Below, one piece after another: positions 14,669-24,100 of a stretch of 35,821 nucleotides of DNA. Each line of letters begins with the position of its first letter. The first letter of the stretch is position 1. The DNA is taken from contig WQYX01000041.1 in assembly GCA_009781005.1 (NCBI GenBank), positions 1 to 35,821 of the forward strand. Reading direction: 5' to 3'. The notes below the pieces were generated by a model. The model was not told where the DNA came from and did not search any database. It saw nothing but the letters and a program-made list of their open reading frames with translations. Source of the DNA: Polyangiaceae bacterium. GTDB taxonomy: Bacteria; Myxococcota_A; Polyangia; Polyangiales; Polyangiaceae. The translations under genes were made by a program, and so were the position numbers.

Positions 14669-15750
14669 TCCGTCTCGCCGGATATCGCGCGACAAGCGCA
14701 CGCGTCACGCTCCCTGCATGGGGGGCCTGGTATGCCGAGGTGTCGATCGACGTCGAGGCGCAGATTTCCGGTGCGGTCGATCTCGCCCTCGCAGATGCGA
14801 CGTTCAAAGGCACTGTACTTTCTGGCGGTCCGGCCAAAGGCAGATCCAACTTTCGCATTGTGGGCGGCAATGCGGGATGGGGAAAGGAAATACCGAAAAA
14901 GGGCTACGCCAACGATGCTGGGGTCAAGCTTTCCACGGTTCTTCGCGATGCCGCCCAAGAGGCAAGCGAAGCGCTCGACATGTCGACCGTCGATCTGGCA
15001 GCAACGGCAGGTTCAGCATTCGCGCGTCGGAGGGATGCCGCATGCCGTGTGCTCGAGCGCCTGGTGCCTGGCGCTTGGTACATCGGCGAAGATGGGGTTA
15101 CCCGCCTCGGCAGAAGGCCGACAACGCCTTATACCGGCGTCGCGGTACGCGTTACTCCGATCGATCTCGCGCGCGGGACCATCACACTCGCGGCCGAATC
15201 GCTCAAGGAGCTCGTGCCCGGCGTCGTCGTCGACGAGCTCGAGGCGGTCGACGTCGTGCATGACGTTTCGCAAAAAGGTTTGCGCACGCAGATCTACGGC
15301 AAGCGCGGAACACTTCCGACGTCGCGAGGGCTTGCGGCAATGCGGCTGATCCTCGAACAGCTCGATCCCGATCGGGCATATCGGGGCATTTACGAATATC
15401 GCGTTGTCACGCTCGCAGGTAACCGGGTCAATCTTCAGCCGGTTCTTGTCTCAACGGGCATGCCGGATTTGTTGCGTGTGCCCATTCGTCCAGGCCTCGC
15501 GGGCTCGTCCTCGGATCTCGTCCTTGGCGCGCGAGTCCTTGTCGGATTCGTCAATTCAGATCCGGGCCGCCCCGTTGTGCTTGCCTTTGAGGATGCAGAT
15601 GGTGAAGGTTTCACCCCGTTACGTACTTCCATTGACGCGCAAGCGTTGATTCAGATTGGAGGTGGCGTTCGGCCCGTCGCGGCCACGGGAGATCTCGCGG
15701 GCGGGATTTGGCCGATTGCCGCCACACAAGTGAAAGTGCAGGTCCCATGA
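14659..15750 (+). CDS. Baseplate hub fused to spike OB-fold (gpV/gp45-like)
   Basis: The 363-residue protein has an N-terminal hub-like region and, at about 270-313, an OB-fold with VPIRPGLAGSSSDLVLGARV, then VLVGFVNSDPGRPVVLAF. This is the signature of spike proteins of the gpV/gp5 type that puncture the outer membrane. The C-terminus is short, without a long beta-helix, so the tip itself may be another protein. A strong AGGAG lies before ATG 14659, which overlaps the previous gene by 10 bp. Hub and spike, separate in Mu (gp44 and gp45), may be joined here. Confidence 0.6.
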   Translation: MGLVRLAGYRATSARVTLPAWGAWYAEVSIDVEAQISGAVDLALADATFKGTVLSGGPAKGRSNFRIVGGNAGWGKEIPKKGYANDAGVKLSTVLRDAAQEASEALDMSTVDLAATAGSAFARRRDAACRVLERLVPGAWYIGEDGVTRLGRRPTTPYTGVAVRVTPIDLARGTITLAAESLKELVPGVVVDELEAVDVVHDVSQKGLRTQIYGKRGTLPTSRGLAAMRLILEQLDPDRAYRGIYEYRVVTLAGNRVNLQPVLVSTGMPDLLRVPIRPGLAGSSSDLVLGARVLVGFVNSDPGRPVVLAFEDADGEGFTPLRTSIDAQALIQIGGGVRPVAATGDLAGGIWPIAATQVKVQVP

Positions 15751-15960
15751 ATGGCGCTTGATCCTACGAGGCTTGGCGCGGCGTTGACGAATGCGCTGAC
15801 GTCGAACGGCGCGCAAAACAACGCGGCAACGATCTCACTCGGCAATGCCCTTGCCGCTGCCATCGTTGCGGAATTCGTAGCGAATGCAACCGTCATCCCT
15901 TCCACCATGGTGACACCGCCAGGTGGAGGCGCAGTGACCGGAATGGGTAAAGTGACATGA
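15751..15960 (+). CDS. Small phage protein between spike and wedge genes
   Basis: The 69-residue product is Ala/Asn-rich, with a hydrophobic helix at about 30-46 (GNALAAAIVAEFVANAT) and a glycine-rich end. It follows the spike stop directly and overlaps the wedge gene as ATGA, so it is very likely translated. I do not recognise it; its position suggests a small baseplate part or spike tip. Confidence 0.5.
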   Translation: MALDPTRLGAALTNALTSNGAQNNAATISLGNALAAAIVAEFVANATVIPSTMVTPPGGGAVTGMGKVT

Positions 15961-16370
15961 CCCAAGCCGTGTCTGGCTTTGGTCTCGACACATCGTGCAC
16001 GACGTCGATTCGCTCGGGTCAGTTTGTAAGCGGTCCGCGTCTCGTGGCGGAAGCCGCTTATCGCCGACTCACAACACCCCGCGGAATGCTCCGCGGCGGC
16101 GACGATGAACGAAACTACGGTTTCGATATGTCGGAATTGATCGGCAGTGTGTCGACGGACTCCGACGCTGTTTCGCTTGAGGGAAAAATCCGAAATGAGC
16201 TTTTCAAGGACGAGCGAATCTTGACCGTTGACGTCAACGTGACCGTTACAACTTCAGGCCCTGCCGTCGCCTTCGACGTCGAGATCAAAGCCACAACAAG
16301 GGAGGGCCCGTTCACGCTCGCCGTTCGTGTGAGTGAGGTTTCCGTCGAACTGCTCGGCATTCAAGGCTAA
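15957..16370 (+). CDS. Baseplate wedge protein (gp25/gpW/Mu gp46-like)
   Basis: The 137-residue protein sits directly before baseplate J, as gp25/gpW-type wedge proteins do. It carries the family pattern: LVAEAAYRRLTTPRG near 28-42, an acidic turn, LEGKIRNELFKDERI near 72-86 and beta strands ending VSVELLGIQG. It helps nucleate the sheath at the baseplate. Its ATG overlaps the preceding stop. Confidence 0.65.
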   Translation: MTQAVSGFGLDTSCTTSIRSGQFVSGPRLVAEAAYRRLTTPRGMLRGGDDERNYGFDMSELIGSVSTDSDAVSLEGKIRNELFKDERILTVDVNVTVTTSGPAVAFDVEIKATTREGPFTLAVRVSEVSVELLGIQG

Positions 16371-16373
16371 CCC

Positions 16374-17558
16374 ATGCCATCCCTTGCATCGCTTGCATCC
16401 CTACTGATTCAGGAGACGAAAGAGGCGATCTACTCTCGCGCGCTCGCCCTCGCCTCATCCCTCGGTCTGCCCGTCACTTCCTGGCAGGCAGGCGATCCCA
16501 CGCGAAGCCTGTACCATCTCGAGTCCGAGACACTTTCGATACTTGAAAAGATTGTTGTCGGCTATATCGCGTCGGGTTTCCTGGATTACGCCACGGGATG
16601 GTGGCTCAAGATTCTTGCAAAGCAGGTTTACGACGTCGACGTCCCCGCCGCGACGTTTGCAGAAACGGACGTCGTTCTCACCAATTCGGGCGGCGGCGTC
16701 TATGACGTCGAGCCCGGCGATCTGACGTTTCAGAGCTCGAACGGAAATCTCTATCGCAACACGACGGGCGGCACCCTTGCCGCGGCTGTTATCGATAGGG
16801 CAACGGGCAGCGTCACCACCAAAACCCTCACGGTGCACGTGGTCGCCGAGCTCGCAGGTTCCGGCAGCTCCGCGGGGGCCGGCACGATTGACAAACTCGT
16901 GACGTCGCTACTCGGAGTTTCGTGTACGAATCCCACAGCGGCCGAGGGCGTCGACGAGCAGAGTGAAGAAGCGACCCGCCAACAGTGCCGGGACAAGTGG
17001 GCAAAGCTAAGTCTCTACGGTCCGAAGGACGCCTATTCATGTGTCGCGCGTGATTCCAACTTGACCGGCACCGGTGCCGTCAATCGAGTTCGCCCCTATC
17101 CAGATTCTGACACGGGCGAGGTGCTGCTCTACGTCGGCGGTCCCAGCGGCTCGATTTCGGATCCCGATCTCGCCAAGGTCACGGACGCCATCGTTGCATG
17201 GGCGACGCCTCTTTGCGTCACCCCAGAAGTGACGGGCGTGCGCAACGTGGTCGTTCCCGTGACGTGCTCGATTTGGACTTATTCAACCGTGAACCAATCC
17301 GCGGCCGATGTGCAAGCGGCCGTGACCTCGAAGCTCGCAACCATGTTCGCGTCAAAGCCCATTGGCGGGGATATCATCCCCGGCAACGATACAGGAGCGC
17401 TTTATCTCTCCGCCATTCAAGACACCATTTCCGGCACCTTCCCGCAAATCTTCCGGGTTGTGATTACGTCTCCTGCAAACGACGTCGCCCTTGGCAACGG
17501 TGATGTTGCAACGCTGGGCGTGGTCTCCGCGGACGTTCACTTTGTTGATGCCGCATAA
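16374..17558 (+). CDS. Baseplate J protein (gpJ/Mu gp47-like)
   Basis: The 394-residue product matches the baseplate J family in size, order and visible pattern: an N-terminal helical part, a beta domain near 100-165, EEATRQQCRDKWAKLSLYGP near 205-224 and VNRVRPYPDSDTGEVLLYVG near 240-259. These proteins form the wedge core of contractile baseplates. ATG 16374 lies 3 bp after the wedge gene with AAGG upstream. Confidence 0.75.
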   Translation: MPSLASLASLLIQETKEAIYSRALALASSLGLPVTSWQAGDPTRSLYHLESETLSILEKIVVGYIASGFLDYATGWWLKILAKQVYDVDVPAATFAETDVVLTNSGGGVYDVEPGDLTFQSSNGNLYRNTTGGTLAAAVIDRATGSVTTKTLTVHVVAELAGSGSSAGAGTIDKLVTSLLGVSCTNPTAAEGVDEQSEEATRQQCRDKWAKLSLYGPKDAYSCVARDSNLTGTGAVNRVRPYPDSDTGEVLLYVGGPSGSISDPDLAKVTDAIVAWATPLCVTPEVTGVRNVVVPVTCSIWTYSTVNQSAADVQAAVTSKLATMFASKPIGGDIIPGNDTGALYLSAIQDTISGTFPQIFRVVITSPANDVALGNGDVATLGVVSADVHFVDAA

Positions 17559-17561
17559 ACC

Positions 17562-19409
17562 ATGGCAAAGAGTTTCGTTCAACTGCGCAAGTACTTGGGG
17601 CCCCCGTGGTTGGTTTCCACGGGCCAAAGCGGGCTTATTGGCTATTCGCTCGACTACGTCAAAGATGCGTTCGTCGAGCGCCTTCGACTCGGTCACCTCG
17701 CACGCTTTCCTCAGCAAGATCCGCAGGGGACACCGGGACCTCCCGATGCGCTCGCCGCCCTCGGCCGAGATCGCCATGTCGTCAAAGGGATCGACGAGTC
17801 CGAGAGAAGTTATGCCTATCGTCTGACGAAATGGCTCGACTACGCGCGCTTGCGCGGAAGCGCCTTCGGACTCATGGACGAACTCTATGACTACCTTGGC
17901 GCAAGCACGGGGTATCCCGTGCGCCTTCGAATCGTTGACGCGCAGGGCAATTGGTTTACGCGCGAGGCAGGCGGAACGCGTAGCTACTTGCTCAAACGCA
18001 AGAACTGGGAATGGGACGATCACCCAATCGATCTGATTTCCGGCAAGCGTCGATGGTCCCGATTTTGGGTCATTGTCTACCCGGCAGGTCTTTGGTCACG
18101 AAATCCCAATTGGAACGATCCAAACGGGCCATCCTGGAATGAACCCCTTGGCACGTGGGACACGACGGCCAACTACGAAGACATCCAAACCCTACGGACC
18201 ATCATCGCGGGCTCAAAGCCCGGCGGCACGCGCTGCGTGAACATCATCGTGGCGTTCGATCCGGGCAGCTTCGACCCCCTGGCGGCCGTGGATGCGCCCG
18301 ATATGCCCAACTACCAGTGGGAACACTGGTCCAAAAACCAAGACGGCGTGCAAGTGCCCGCGCGCCTTACGACCGCGGCCTACTTTCAAGGATCGCCTAT
18401 GCCTCTCATCTACACCGGAAACCCCAACAACAACCCCGTGTCCATCACGGTGCCCGCGCCCAACGACGGCCCGGGAATCAAAGCGGCAGACGTGCAAGTT
18501 CCCTTCGAGGGGGTGATTGACAAAATCGCATGGACGCAAGCGGCGCTCGCTGCGCTTTCCGGACTTGTCGCGGGCTTTACCGTCAAGGTTGTTGAAGTTT
18601 TGACGTCGACCACCGTTGCAGTCCCCGCCAATCAAGTCATCACCTTCATGCACGCGTGTGGGGGCGGAGGCGATGGCGGCAGCTCTCAATCAGGGCACAA
18701 CAACGTGGCCTTTTCCTTTCCAGGGGGTGGAGGGGGGGCCGGCTCGGTGGCTGTTTTCAGAGGTCTTGCCGTGCCACCTGGTAGCTCCTTGGCTGTTGTT
18801 GTGGGTGACGGCGGCGCAATGCCCAACGGAGGCGGCGCCGACTCGATCGTGAGCTTGGTGGGTGGCGGGGAATTAGCCAGAGCCTGCGGCGCACAAGGTG
18901 GATCGTCGCCTAGTAGTAATGATTACGCCACAGGTTCGCTCTATGCTGTCTGTCCGGGTGGGGTGGGTCCGGCATCCAATAGGGTAGTACCCGTTATTCA
19001 GACAGCATCGCCCGCAAGCATTCTTAGCCAATCGTGGGGCTCAGGTGGCGGGTCGATTAGCCCCAATGCCAATCCTGTTCCGTCGTGGGATGGGGTCGCG
19101 TCGTCGGAAGGATTCGCCGGTGGCAAGGCTCGCGCCGACGCTTCGTTTGCGGCTTTTGGCGGCGGTGGCTGTGGAGGAGGAGGTGGTGGTGGTCCTTTCG
19201 GCCCTGGCGGCGATGGTGGAGACGGCGGACAAGGGACTGTACCCGGCGACGACGGCAAGGTCGGCAAAGACGCACAGCCCAATTCCGGCGCGGGCGGCGG
19301 AGGGGCCGGGAGCGGGACTTCAGGGGTCGCCACAGGCAAGGGGGCCGTGGGGGGCAAAGGAGGTAGCGGTCGGGTGATTCTTTATTTCGTATGTTTGAAT
19401 AACTCTTGA
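17562..19409 (+). CDS. Tail protein I-like tail tip with polyglycine C-terminal domain
   Basis: Residues 1-280 follow the gpI/Mu gp48 position after baseplate J, with helices around DESERSYAYRLTKWLDYARL and aromatic segments (SRNPNWNDPNGPSWNEPL). From about 360 to 615 the protein becomes glycine-rich, with blocks such as GGGGCGGGGGGGPFGPGGDG and GAGGGGAGSGTSG, ending GSGRVILYFVCLNNS. Glycine-rich tips that pack as polyglycine II helices are known in T-even-like adhesins (gp38), so this may be the receptor-binding end. No separate fibre gene or fibre chaperone follows. ATG 17562 is 3 bp after the baseplate J stop. Confidence 0.6.
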   Translation: MAKSFVQLRKYLGPPWLVSTGQSGLIGYSLDYVKDAFVERLRLGHLARFPQQDPQGTPGPPDALAALGRDRHVVKGIDESERSYAYRLTKWLDYARLRGSAFGLMDELYDYLGASTGYPVRLRIVDAQGNWFTREAGGTRSYLLKRKNWEWDDHPIDLISGKRRWSRFWVIVYPAGLWSRNPNWNDPNGPSWNEPLGTWDTTANYEDIQTLRTIIAGSKPGGTRCVNIIVAFDPGSFDPLAAVDAPDMPNYQWEHWSKNQDGVQVPARLTTAAYFQGSPMPLIYTGNPNNNPVSITVPAPNDGPGIKAADVQVPFEGVIDKIAWTQAALAALSGLVAGFTVKVVEVLTSTTVAVPANQVITFMHACGGGGDGGSSQSGHNNVAFSFPGGGGGAGSVAVFRGLAVPPGSSLAVVVGDGGAMPNGGGADSIVSLVGGGELARACGAQGGSSPSSNDYATGSLYAVCPGGVGPASNRVVPVIQTASPASILSQSWGSGGGSISPNANPVPSWDGVASSEGFAGGKARADASFAAFGGGGCGGGGGGGPFGPGGDGGDGGQGTVPGDDGKVGKDAQPNSGAGGGGAGSGTSGVATGKGAVGGKGGSGRVILYFVCLNNS

Positions 19410-19416
19410 GGTCCAC

Positions 19417-19614
19417 ATGACGAATAACGTTCGATTTATCATTGCAGTCATTGCAACGGGATTGCTCGCGATGCTCGCAACGCCGGAAATAGCGGGGAAG
19501 CTTCCTTCCGGTATCGCGCAGGCCATCGCGGTGGGCATTGCCGCTGCGCTGCATCGAATGGATGCCGAGGCGCCAGATTCGCCGAGTGATTCGCAAAAAG
19601 GAGGTGCTGCATGA
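19417..19614 (+). CDS. Small membrane protein, possible holin
   Basis: The 65-residue product has one clear hydrophobic segment (FIIAVIATGLLAMLATPEIAG, about 7-27), a weaker second one (AIAVGIAAALHRM, about 36-48) and a polar C-terminus. Size, topology and place before the lysin fit a holin, which would permeabilise the inner membrane. GAGG precedes ATG 19417. It overlaps the next gene as ATGA. Confidence 0.55.
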   Translation: MTNNVRFIIAVIATGLLAMLATPEIAGKLPSGIAQAIAVGIAAALHRMDAEAPDSPSDSQKGGAA

Positions 19615-19811
19615 AAAGGGTATTGTTTGCGTTATGCATGGTTGATTGCGCATGCGCCGCTTCTACCGGCCCGGCCGAGCGTGCGGAAATCGGCACGACG
19701 GCCGCCCAGATCGAAGTCTGCCAAGAGGTCGGGCGCGCGTGCAAAGCCGATGGCGGCACGGACTGCTACGACAAATACGACGCGTGCATGACAGATGGAG
19801 GCCTTCGATGA
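19611..19811 (+). CDS. Small cysteine-rich exported protein in the lysis cassette
   Basis: The 66-residue product begins with a signal-like stretch, MKRVLFALCMVDCACAAS, and carries seven Cys (9, 13, 15 and four spread from 37 to 59). This suggests an exported, disulfide-bonded or lipidated protein. Position and size would fit an outer-membrane spanin-like partner, but no clear lipobox is present. It is linked to both neighbours by ATGA overlaps. Confidence 0.5.
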   Translation: MKRVLFALCMVDCACAASTGPAERAEIGTTAAQIEVCQEVGRACKADGGTDCYDKYDACMTDGGLR

Positions 19812-19978
19812 TTGTTACTGTACTTGAGACGTTGCTCGCACATGCGGATTTGATCGTCGCACTGGTTGAAGCCATCGAGGGCGGCGCATCAAAGGAAAAG
19901 TTGATGAAGGCGATCAAGGCGGAAATGGTCGCGGCCTCCGATGCCGTCATGCACGCCGAGCTCGGGGGTGGCTCGTGA
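19808..19978 (+). CDS. Small helical phage protein in the lysis cassette
   Basis: A 56-residue frame starts at ATG 19808, overlapping the previous stop as ATGA, and ends as GTGA into the lysin gene. It has a hydrophobic helix at about 3-22 (VTVLETLLAHADLIVALVEA) and then a charged amphipathic helix (SKEKLMKAIKAEMVAA). It could be an anti-holin, inner-membrane spanin or simple linker. The chain of overlapping starts argues it is real. Confidence 0.55.
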   Translation: MIVTVLETLLAHADLIVALVEAIEGGASKEKLMKAIKAEMVAASDAVMHAELGGGS

Positions 19979-20595
19979 ACGTTGTTGCTAAGCCTTGCCC
20001 CGTGGGGGCGCGCGGTGTGGATTCGTTGGCGTTCTCGCGGTCTGGAACTGCCGAGCAAGCGCGTGCGCTCAAGGCTGCCGGCGTGGATTTCGTGGCTTTG
20101 TATCTGGGCGTGGCGTCCAAGGCGCTGAACGATACATGCCTAAGTGCTGGATTGCAGACTTGCGGCGTGACCTTGGCCGACCAGTTCGATGGGGCACGGG
20201 CCGTCTCCCAAATGCAGGCGCTCGGTATGCCCGCGGGCACGTGCGCATTTGTCGACGTGGAAGGACCGAGTATTTGCGCCATGTCCTCCACGGACCTAAT
20301 CGCGAAAATCAATGCATGGGCAGACGTGGTCAATGTGAACTATGTCGCCGGCATCTACGTTGGCGAGCCGCAACCCCTCACGAGCGACGAGCTCACGGCC
20401 CTCAAGGTGGTGCGCTACTGGCGCGCGCCGTCGAGAATTGTTGACCGACGCGGCCAGCTTGCCGAGCCTTCGCCGGGTTGGTGCGTGGTCCAGGCTTGGC
20501 CTTCCGTCACTTGTGAGGGTGTACTCGTGGACTTCGACTTCGTGTACGCGGATCACAAAGGGCGCCTCCCGTTGATGGCTACAGCCGAGGGGTGA
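19975..20595 (+). CDS. Glycoside-hydrolase-like lysin (DUF1906-type)
   Basis: The 206-residue product resembles DUF1906/Rv2525c-like glycoside-hydrolase-fold proteins. It has GVDSLAFSRSGTAEQARALK near 14-33, VDFVALYLGVAS near 36-47, AFVDVEG near 91-97 with candidate catalytic acids, and GVLVDFDFVYAD near 182-193. As the last gene of the late module, after the holin-like gene, it is the best candidate for the peptidoglycan-cutting endolysin. GTG 19975 overlaps the previous stop. Substrate and activity are inferred. Confidence 0.6.
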   Translation: MNVVAKPCPVGARGVDSLAFSRSGTAEQARALKAAGVDFVALYLGVASKALNDTCLSAGLQTCGVTLADQFDGARAVSQMQALGMPAGTCAFVDVEGPSICAMSSTDLIAKINAWADVVNVNYVAGIYVGEPQPLTSDELTALKVVRYWRAPSRIVDRRGQLAEPSPGWCVVQAWPSVTCEGVLVDFDFVYADHKGRLPLMATAEG

Positions 20596-20598
20596 GCG

Positions 20599-20628
20599 AC
20601 GGCGCCGAGACATTCGGCGCCGTTTTTC
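20599..20628 (+). terminator. Rho-independent terminator ending the phage late operon
   Basis: ACGGCGCCGA (20599-20608) and TCGGCGCCGT (20614-20623) form a perfect 10-bp stem with a 5-nt loop, followed by TTTTC. It lies 4 bp after the lysin stop and faces the plus strand. It separates the phage genes from the convergent immunity gene. Confidence 0.9.
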
Positions 20629-20663
20629 TGCGTCGCGGCGTGGGTTCTCATGCTAATCGGAGC

Positions 20664-21125
20664 TCATATATCGTCGTCCGACTGGCAACGGCGCAGAAAT
20701 TCATCGAGGGTGCCTGCAAGACGCACAGGAGGTGGAAGGACCCCCTCAGCGTTTAGCTCCATATCTGCATACCACACCGATTCATCGTTCCGATCGACAC
20801 AATAAAAATTGCCGCCAGTTTCGAGGCCGAACGGGATAAGATCTATGGGAACGAGGTGCCGTCCCTGCACAATATCGCGATAAATTTTTGCAAATCCATA
20901 ACCCAGTTCAAGTGGAAGTCCAGGGATAAGTTCATGAAGATCGTAGTGCGTCCCCGCATCATCTACAAATAGTTGGAGGCGAAATCGTCCATCGTTTACG
21001 GTTGAATAGAGTTCGCGAAGAACCTGCGGGAGCTCGATGCCAGTAGCCTTCTCTAGCTGGTCGAGCTCATGGCTCGATAGTCCTGGACTAGTGTCCTCAA
21101 AATATTGCAGCCATGACGTGTTCAT
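20664..21125 (-). CDS. SUKH/SMI1-KNR4-type immunity protein
   Basis: The 153-residue protein has the SMI1/KNR4 pattern: SSHELDQLEKATGIELPQVL near 17-36, then RELYSTVNDGRF (the family's L..LY...DG) and a C-terminal GTLDEFLRRC. SUKH proteins are common immunity partners of nuclease toxins, and this gene follows the RHS toxin directly. ATG 21125 gives an ATGA overlap with the toxin stop; a TTG two codons earlier is possible. Base composition looks lower in GC than its neighbours, as expected of a transferred toxin-immunity cassette. It should bind and block the WHH nuclease (inference). Confidence 0.75.
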   Translation of the reverse strand: MNTSWLQYFEDTSPGLSSHELDQLEKATGIELPQVLRELYSTVNDGRFRLQLFVDDAGTHYDLHELIPGLPLELGYGFAKIYRDIVQGRHLVPIDLIPFGLETGGNFYCVDRNDESVWYADMELNAEGVLPPPVRLAGTLDEFLRRCQSDDDI

Positions 21126-24100
21126 TGGCAACCCTTTCTCTTCTTCTTCCAGCCTTGTTCCTCGGCCGCTTCACGAGCTGCGGGCGAATCGTATTTAACA
21201 CCAAAGTGTGTTCCAAACTGAGCGCACGCTCCTTCATGCGGAAGTGTTGCCAGGTGTGCTTCCGTGCGAACAAGTTGCATTGTACACGTACCAGCCTCCG
21301 GATTAAAATCGGCAAGGTGATGCCAGGTGTACCCTTTGGGGATACCATTCACGAACCCGCCCGCGAGATCGGCGGCCTTGAAATCACCTTTGCGTCCGCC
21401 TTGCATAACGATTTCAACAATGTTTGACTGCCCCGGCCCAGCGGGGAAGAGGTCCGGGCTTCCGGCAAAGTCAACAGTTTTAAACGCAAGGCCGAAGGGG
21501 TCGATCCATGTGTTTGGATCCTTGGTGTATGCGTATAACGTACTGCCGGGGGTATACCCGAGGAGTCCTATTGGGTCTTGACTGATATAATCCCCTCGCG
21601 ACGGGTCGTAATACCGGAAGCGGTTGTAATACAGCCCCGTCTCCACATCCTCGTACTGCCCCTGCCAGCGCCAAGGGCAGTCTTCCTTTTGGCCCTCCCC
21701 AACCGTCGCGACCCCGTAAATGTCTAACTGCGCCTTCCACGCGAGCTCGCCCGCCTCGTCGCGCATCTCTCGCGGCGTGCCCAAGTAGTCCGTGATGACG
21801 CTATGGCGCTGCCCGTCTGACGTGAGTTTCGCAACGGGCCTGAACGTGTCCGGCTCAAAGACCCAAGTCGTGGCGGCGCCGTCTTCGCCCTCTCGCCATT
21901 CGTGCACCGGCACATTGCCGTTCCAAAGCCACCGCGTTGTGCCCGCTTCTGACGTCTTGCGGATGCGTCTCCCCAAGGCGTCATATTCGAATTCAACCTT
22001 TTTGCCGTCCGGGGTTGCTACGCTCTTCAATCTTCCGGACGCACTCCACGCGTAGGTCCACGTTCTGCCGTCCGAAGCCTCTTTCTTCTCAAGATTGCCA
22101 TTCTTGTCATATGTGAATGAGAGGGGCCCGGATTGCATCAGCACGCCGCCTTTGCCATAGATACGGCCGTCGCGCTCCTTCGTGTGATAAAGTTCTCCTC
22201 TTGGTCCGGGGTTGCGCCATCGCTCTACCCTGCTGTCATCGGTCCCATATTGCACCGATGCCGCGAGTCTCCCTTGCACGTCGTGGGTGTACTTCACGGA
22301 CGACGACGGATCACTCTGCCCCGTCAGTCGGTCAATTCCTGTCCATTCGTACTCGGTCCAATCCGTGGTGTCGCCCTTCTGCGCAATCGTCTGCAAGGTC
22401 GGCCGCCCCATCACGTCGCGCTTCCACGACGACGTGATACCGCCAGGCATCGATCGCTTTGTCTCCAAGCCTGCGGCGTCGCGGTCAATCTTCGCGCGCC
22501 ACGAAGGGTGCAAATGGTCGCCGACGTTTCTCTCCCACGTGGTTAGCGTGCGCAGGTCGCCGGTGGGCGTCCGCATCGCGCGCTGGACATGCCCTCGCGA
22601 GCTCACCACGTATTGCGGCCGACCCATCGCGTCGTAGCGCGTGCCAAACCAATCTCGGTTGAAGCGCTCCACAACCACGCGCTGTGCGAGTTTTCGCGAG
22701 AAGCGTACGGTTCCGGACGCATTCGTTGCGGTCTTAAGGCGTCCGATCTCGTCGTAGGTAAATGTCTCCTCCTCTTCCTCCGAATACTTCGCACGGGTCA
22801 CATTGCCTAAAACGTCGTATTCAAATCGCGTAGCGTTCCCATCCGGCGCAAATGCCATCGTGACACGACCGAGCTCATCGCGTAGGTAGCTCCGTTTCAG
22901 GCCTTCAAAGCTTATCTCTTCCTTGACTCGCCCGCAGGCGTCCAGGACGTAGTGATATCTCTCGCCAGCTTCGTTAGTAACCCCAATCAACCGGTCTTCG
23001 CCGTCGTAAACAAATCGCACCTTTTGGTCGCTTCGGTGCACCTTGCGCGAAGCAACTTGATGGTACCCACGATAGGTAAACTCTACGTCTTCCGTTGGGG
23101 TCCGCTGCTCGAGGATATCGCCCTCGCCCGAGTACACGAGCCGGCGATACGACCCATCAGGATACGTATACGCAATCGGCCGCCCTTCGAAATCGTACAT
23201 CACGCGCCAAACACGCCCGCCGCCATCGCGCACTTTGACAAGCTGCCCGTGCTGGTCATACCACCGCTGCTCAACGGCGCCGTCCGGCTGCGTGATTTTG
23301 GTAACCGCCCCGAACGCATCACGTTCTAGCTTCACCCACTGCCCGTCAGGTCGCTGCACCTTCGTGGCGTAGAGGCCGTCATACTCCAGGTGGACCCATC
23401 CCCCGGTCGTGTCCCACGTGTCCGTCAATCGCCCTTGCTCGTCGTAACGCCAAGACCGCTCAAGACCTACCGGGTCCGCCATGCCGACGATCTGATTATC
23501 GGCGTTGTACTTCATGGTATACACAGCGCCGTTGGCGAGGGTGCGCTTGGTCTCATTGCCGCGATCATCATATTCAAATCGCGTCACATGCCCTAACGCG
23601 TCGGTTTCCGACGTCTTGCGCAAAGAAAGGTCGTCGTATTCGTACGTGGTCGAAGCACCATGCGGATCGGTGATTTTGGTCACCGCATTGCCGGCGTTCA
23701 TCTCGTAGATGGTTGTTTTGCCCGCCGTATCTTCGACGAACGTGCGGCGATTCCTCAGGTCGTAGATGATTTCACGAAAAAAGAGGCTGTCTTGCCCTTT
23801 CTTGTCGTTGCCCCACGTGCGCACGCAACGCGCGAAACAATCCCGGCCGTCATACTCGAAGTAAAACGTGATGCCGTCGCGGTCGATTTCCTTGATAAGG
23901 AGGTGCTCCTCGTACTGGTAGAACCGCTTCGCTTTCTGCGAATCGGTGGCTTTGACCAAGTCGCCTTCGTCCGAGTATTCAAATTCGACTTGGTTGTACC
24001 AATCGAAACCGTCGCTCTCGGGTGTGAGGCGGGAGATGCGGTTCAGGCGTCCGGACCGATGTTCGAAACGCACATATCGGTCTTCACTCGTGCGAACTTC

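Noticed and set aside
18650..19370. Glycine-codon repeats as a CRISPR-like or tandem DNA array
   Set aside because: The periodicity comes from glycine codons and is irregular. There are no identical repeats with unique spacers.
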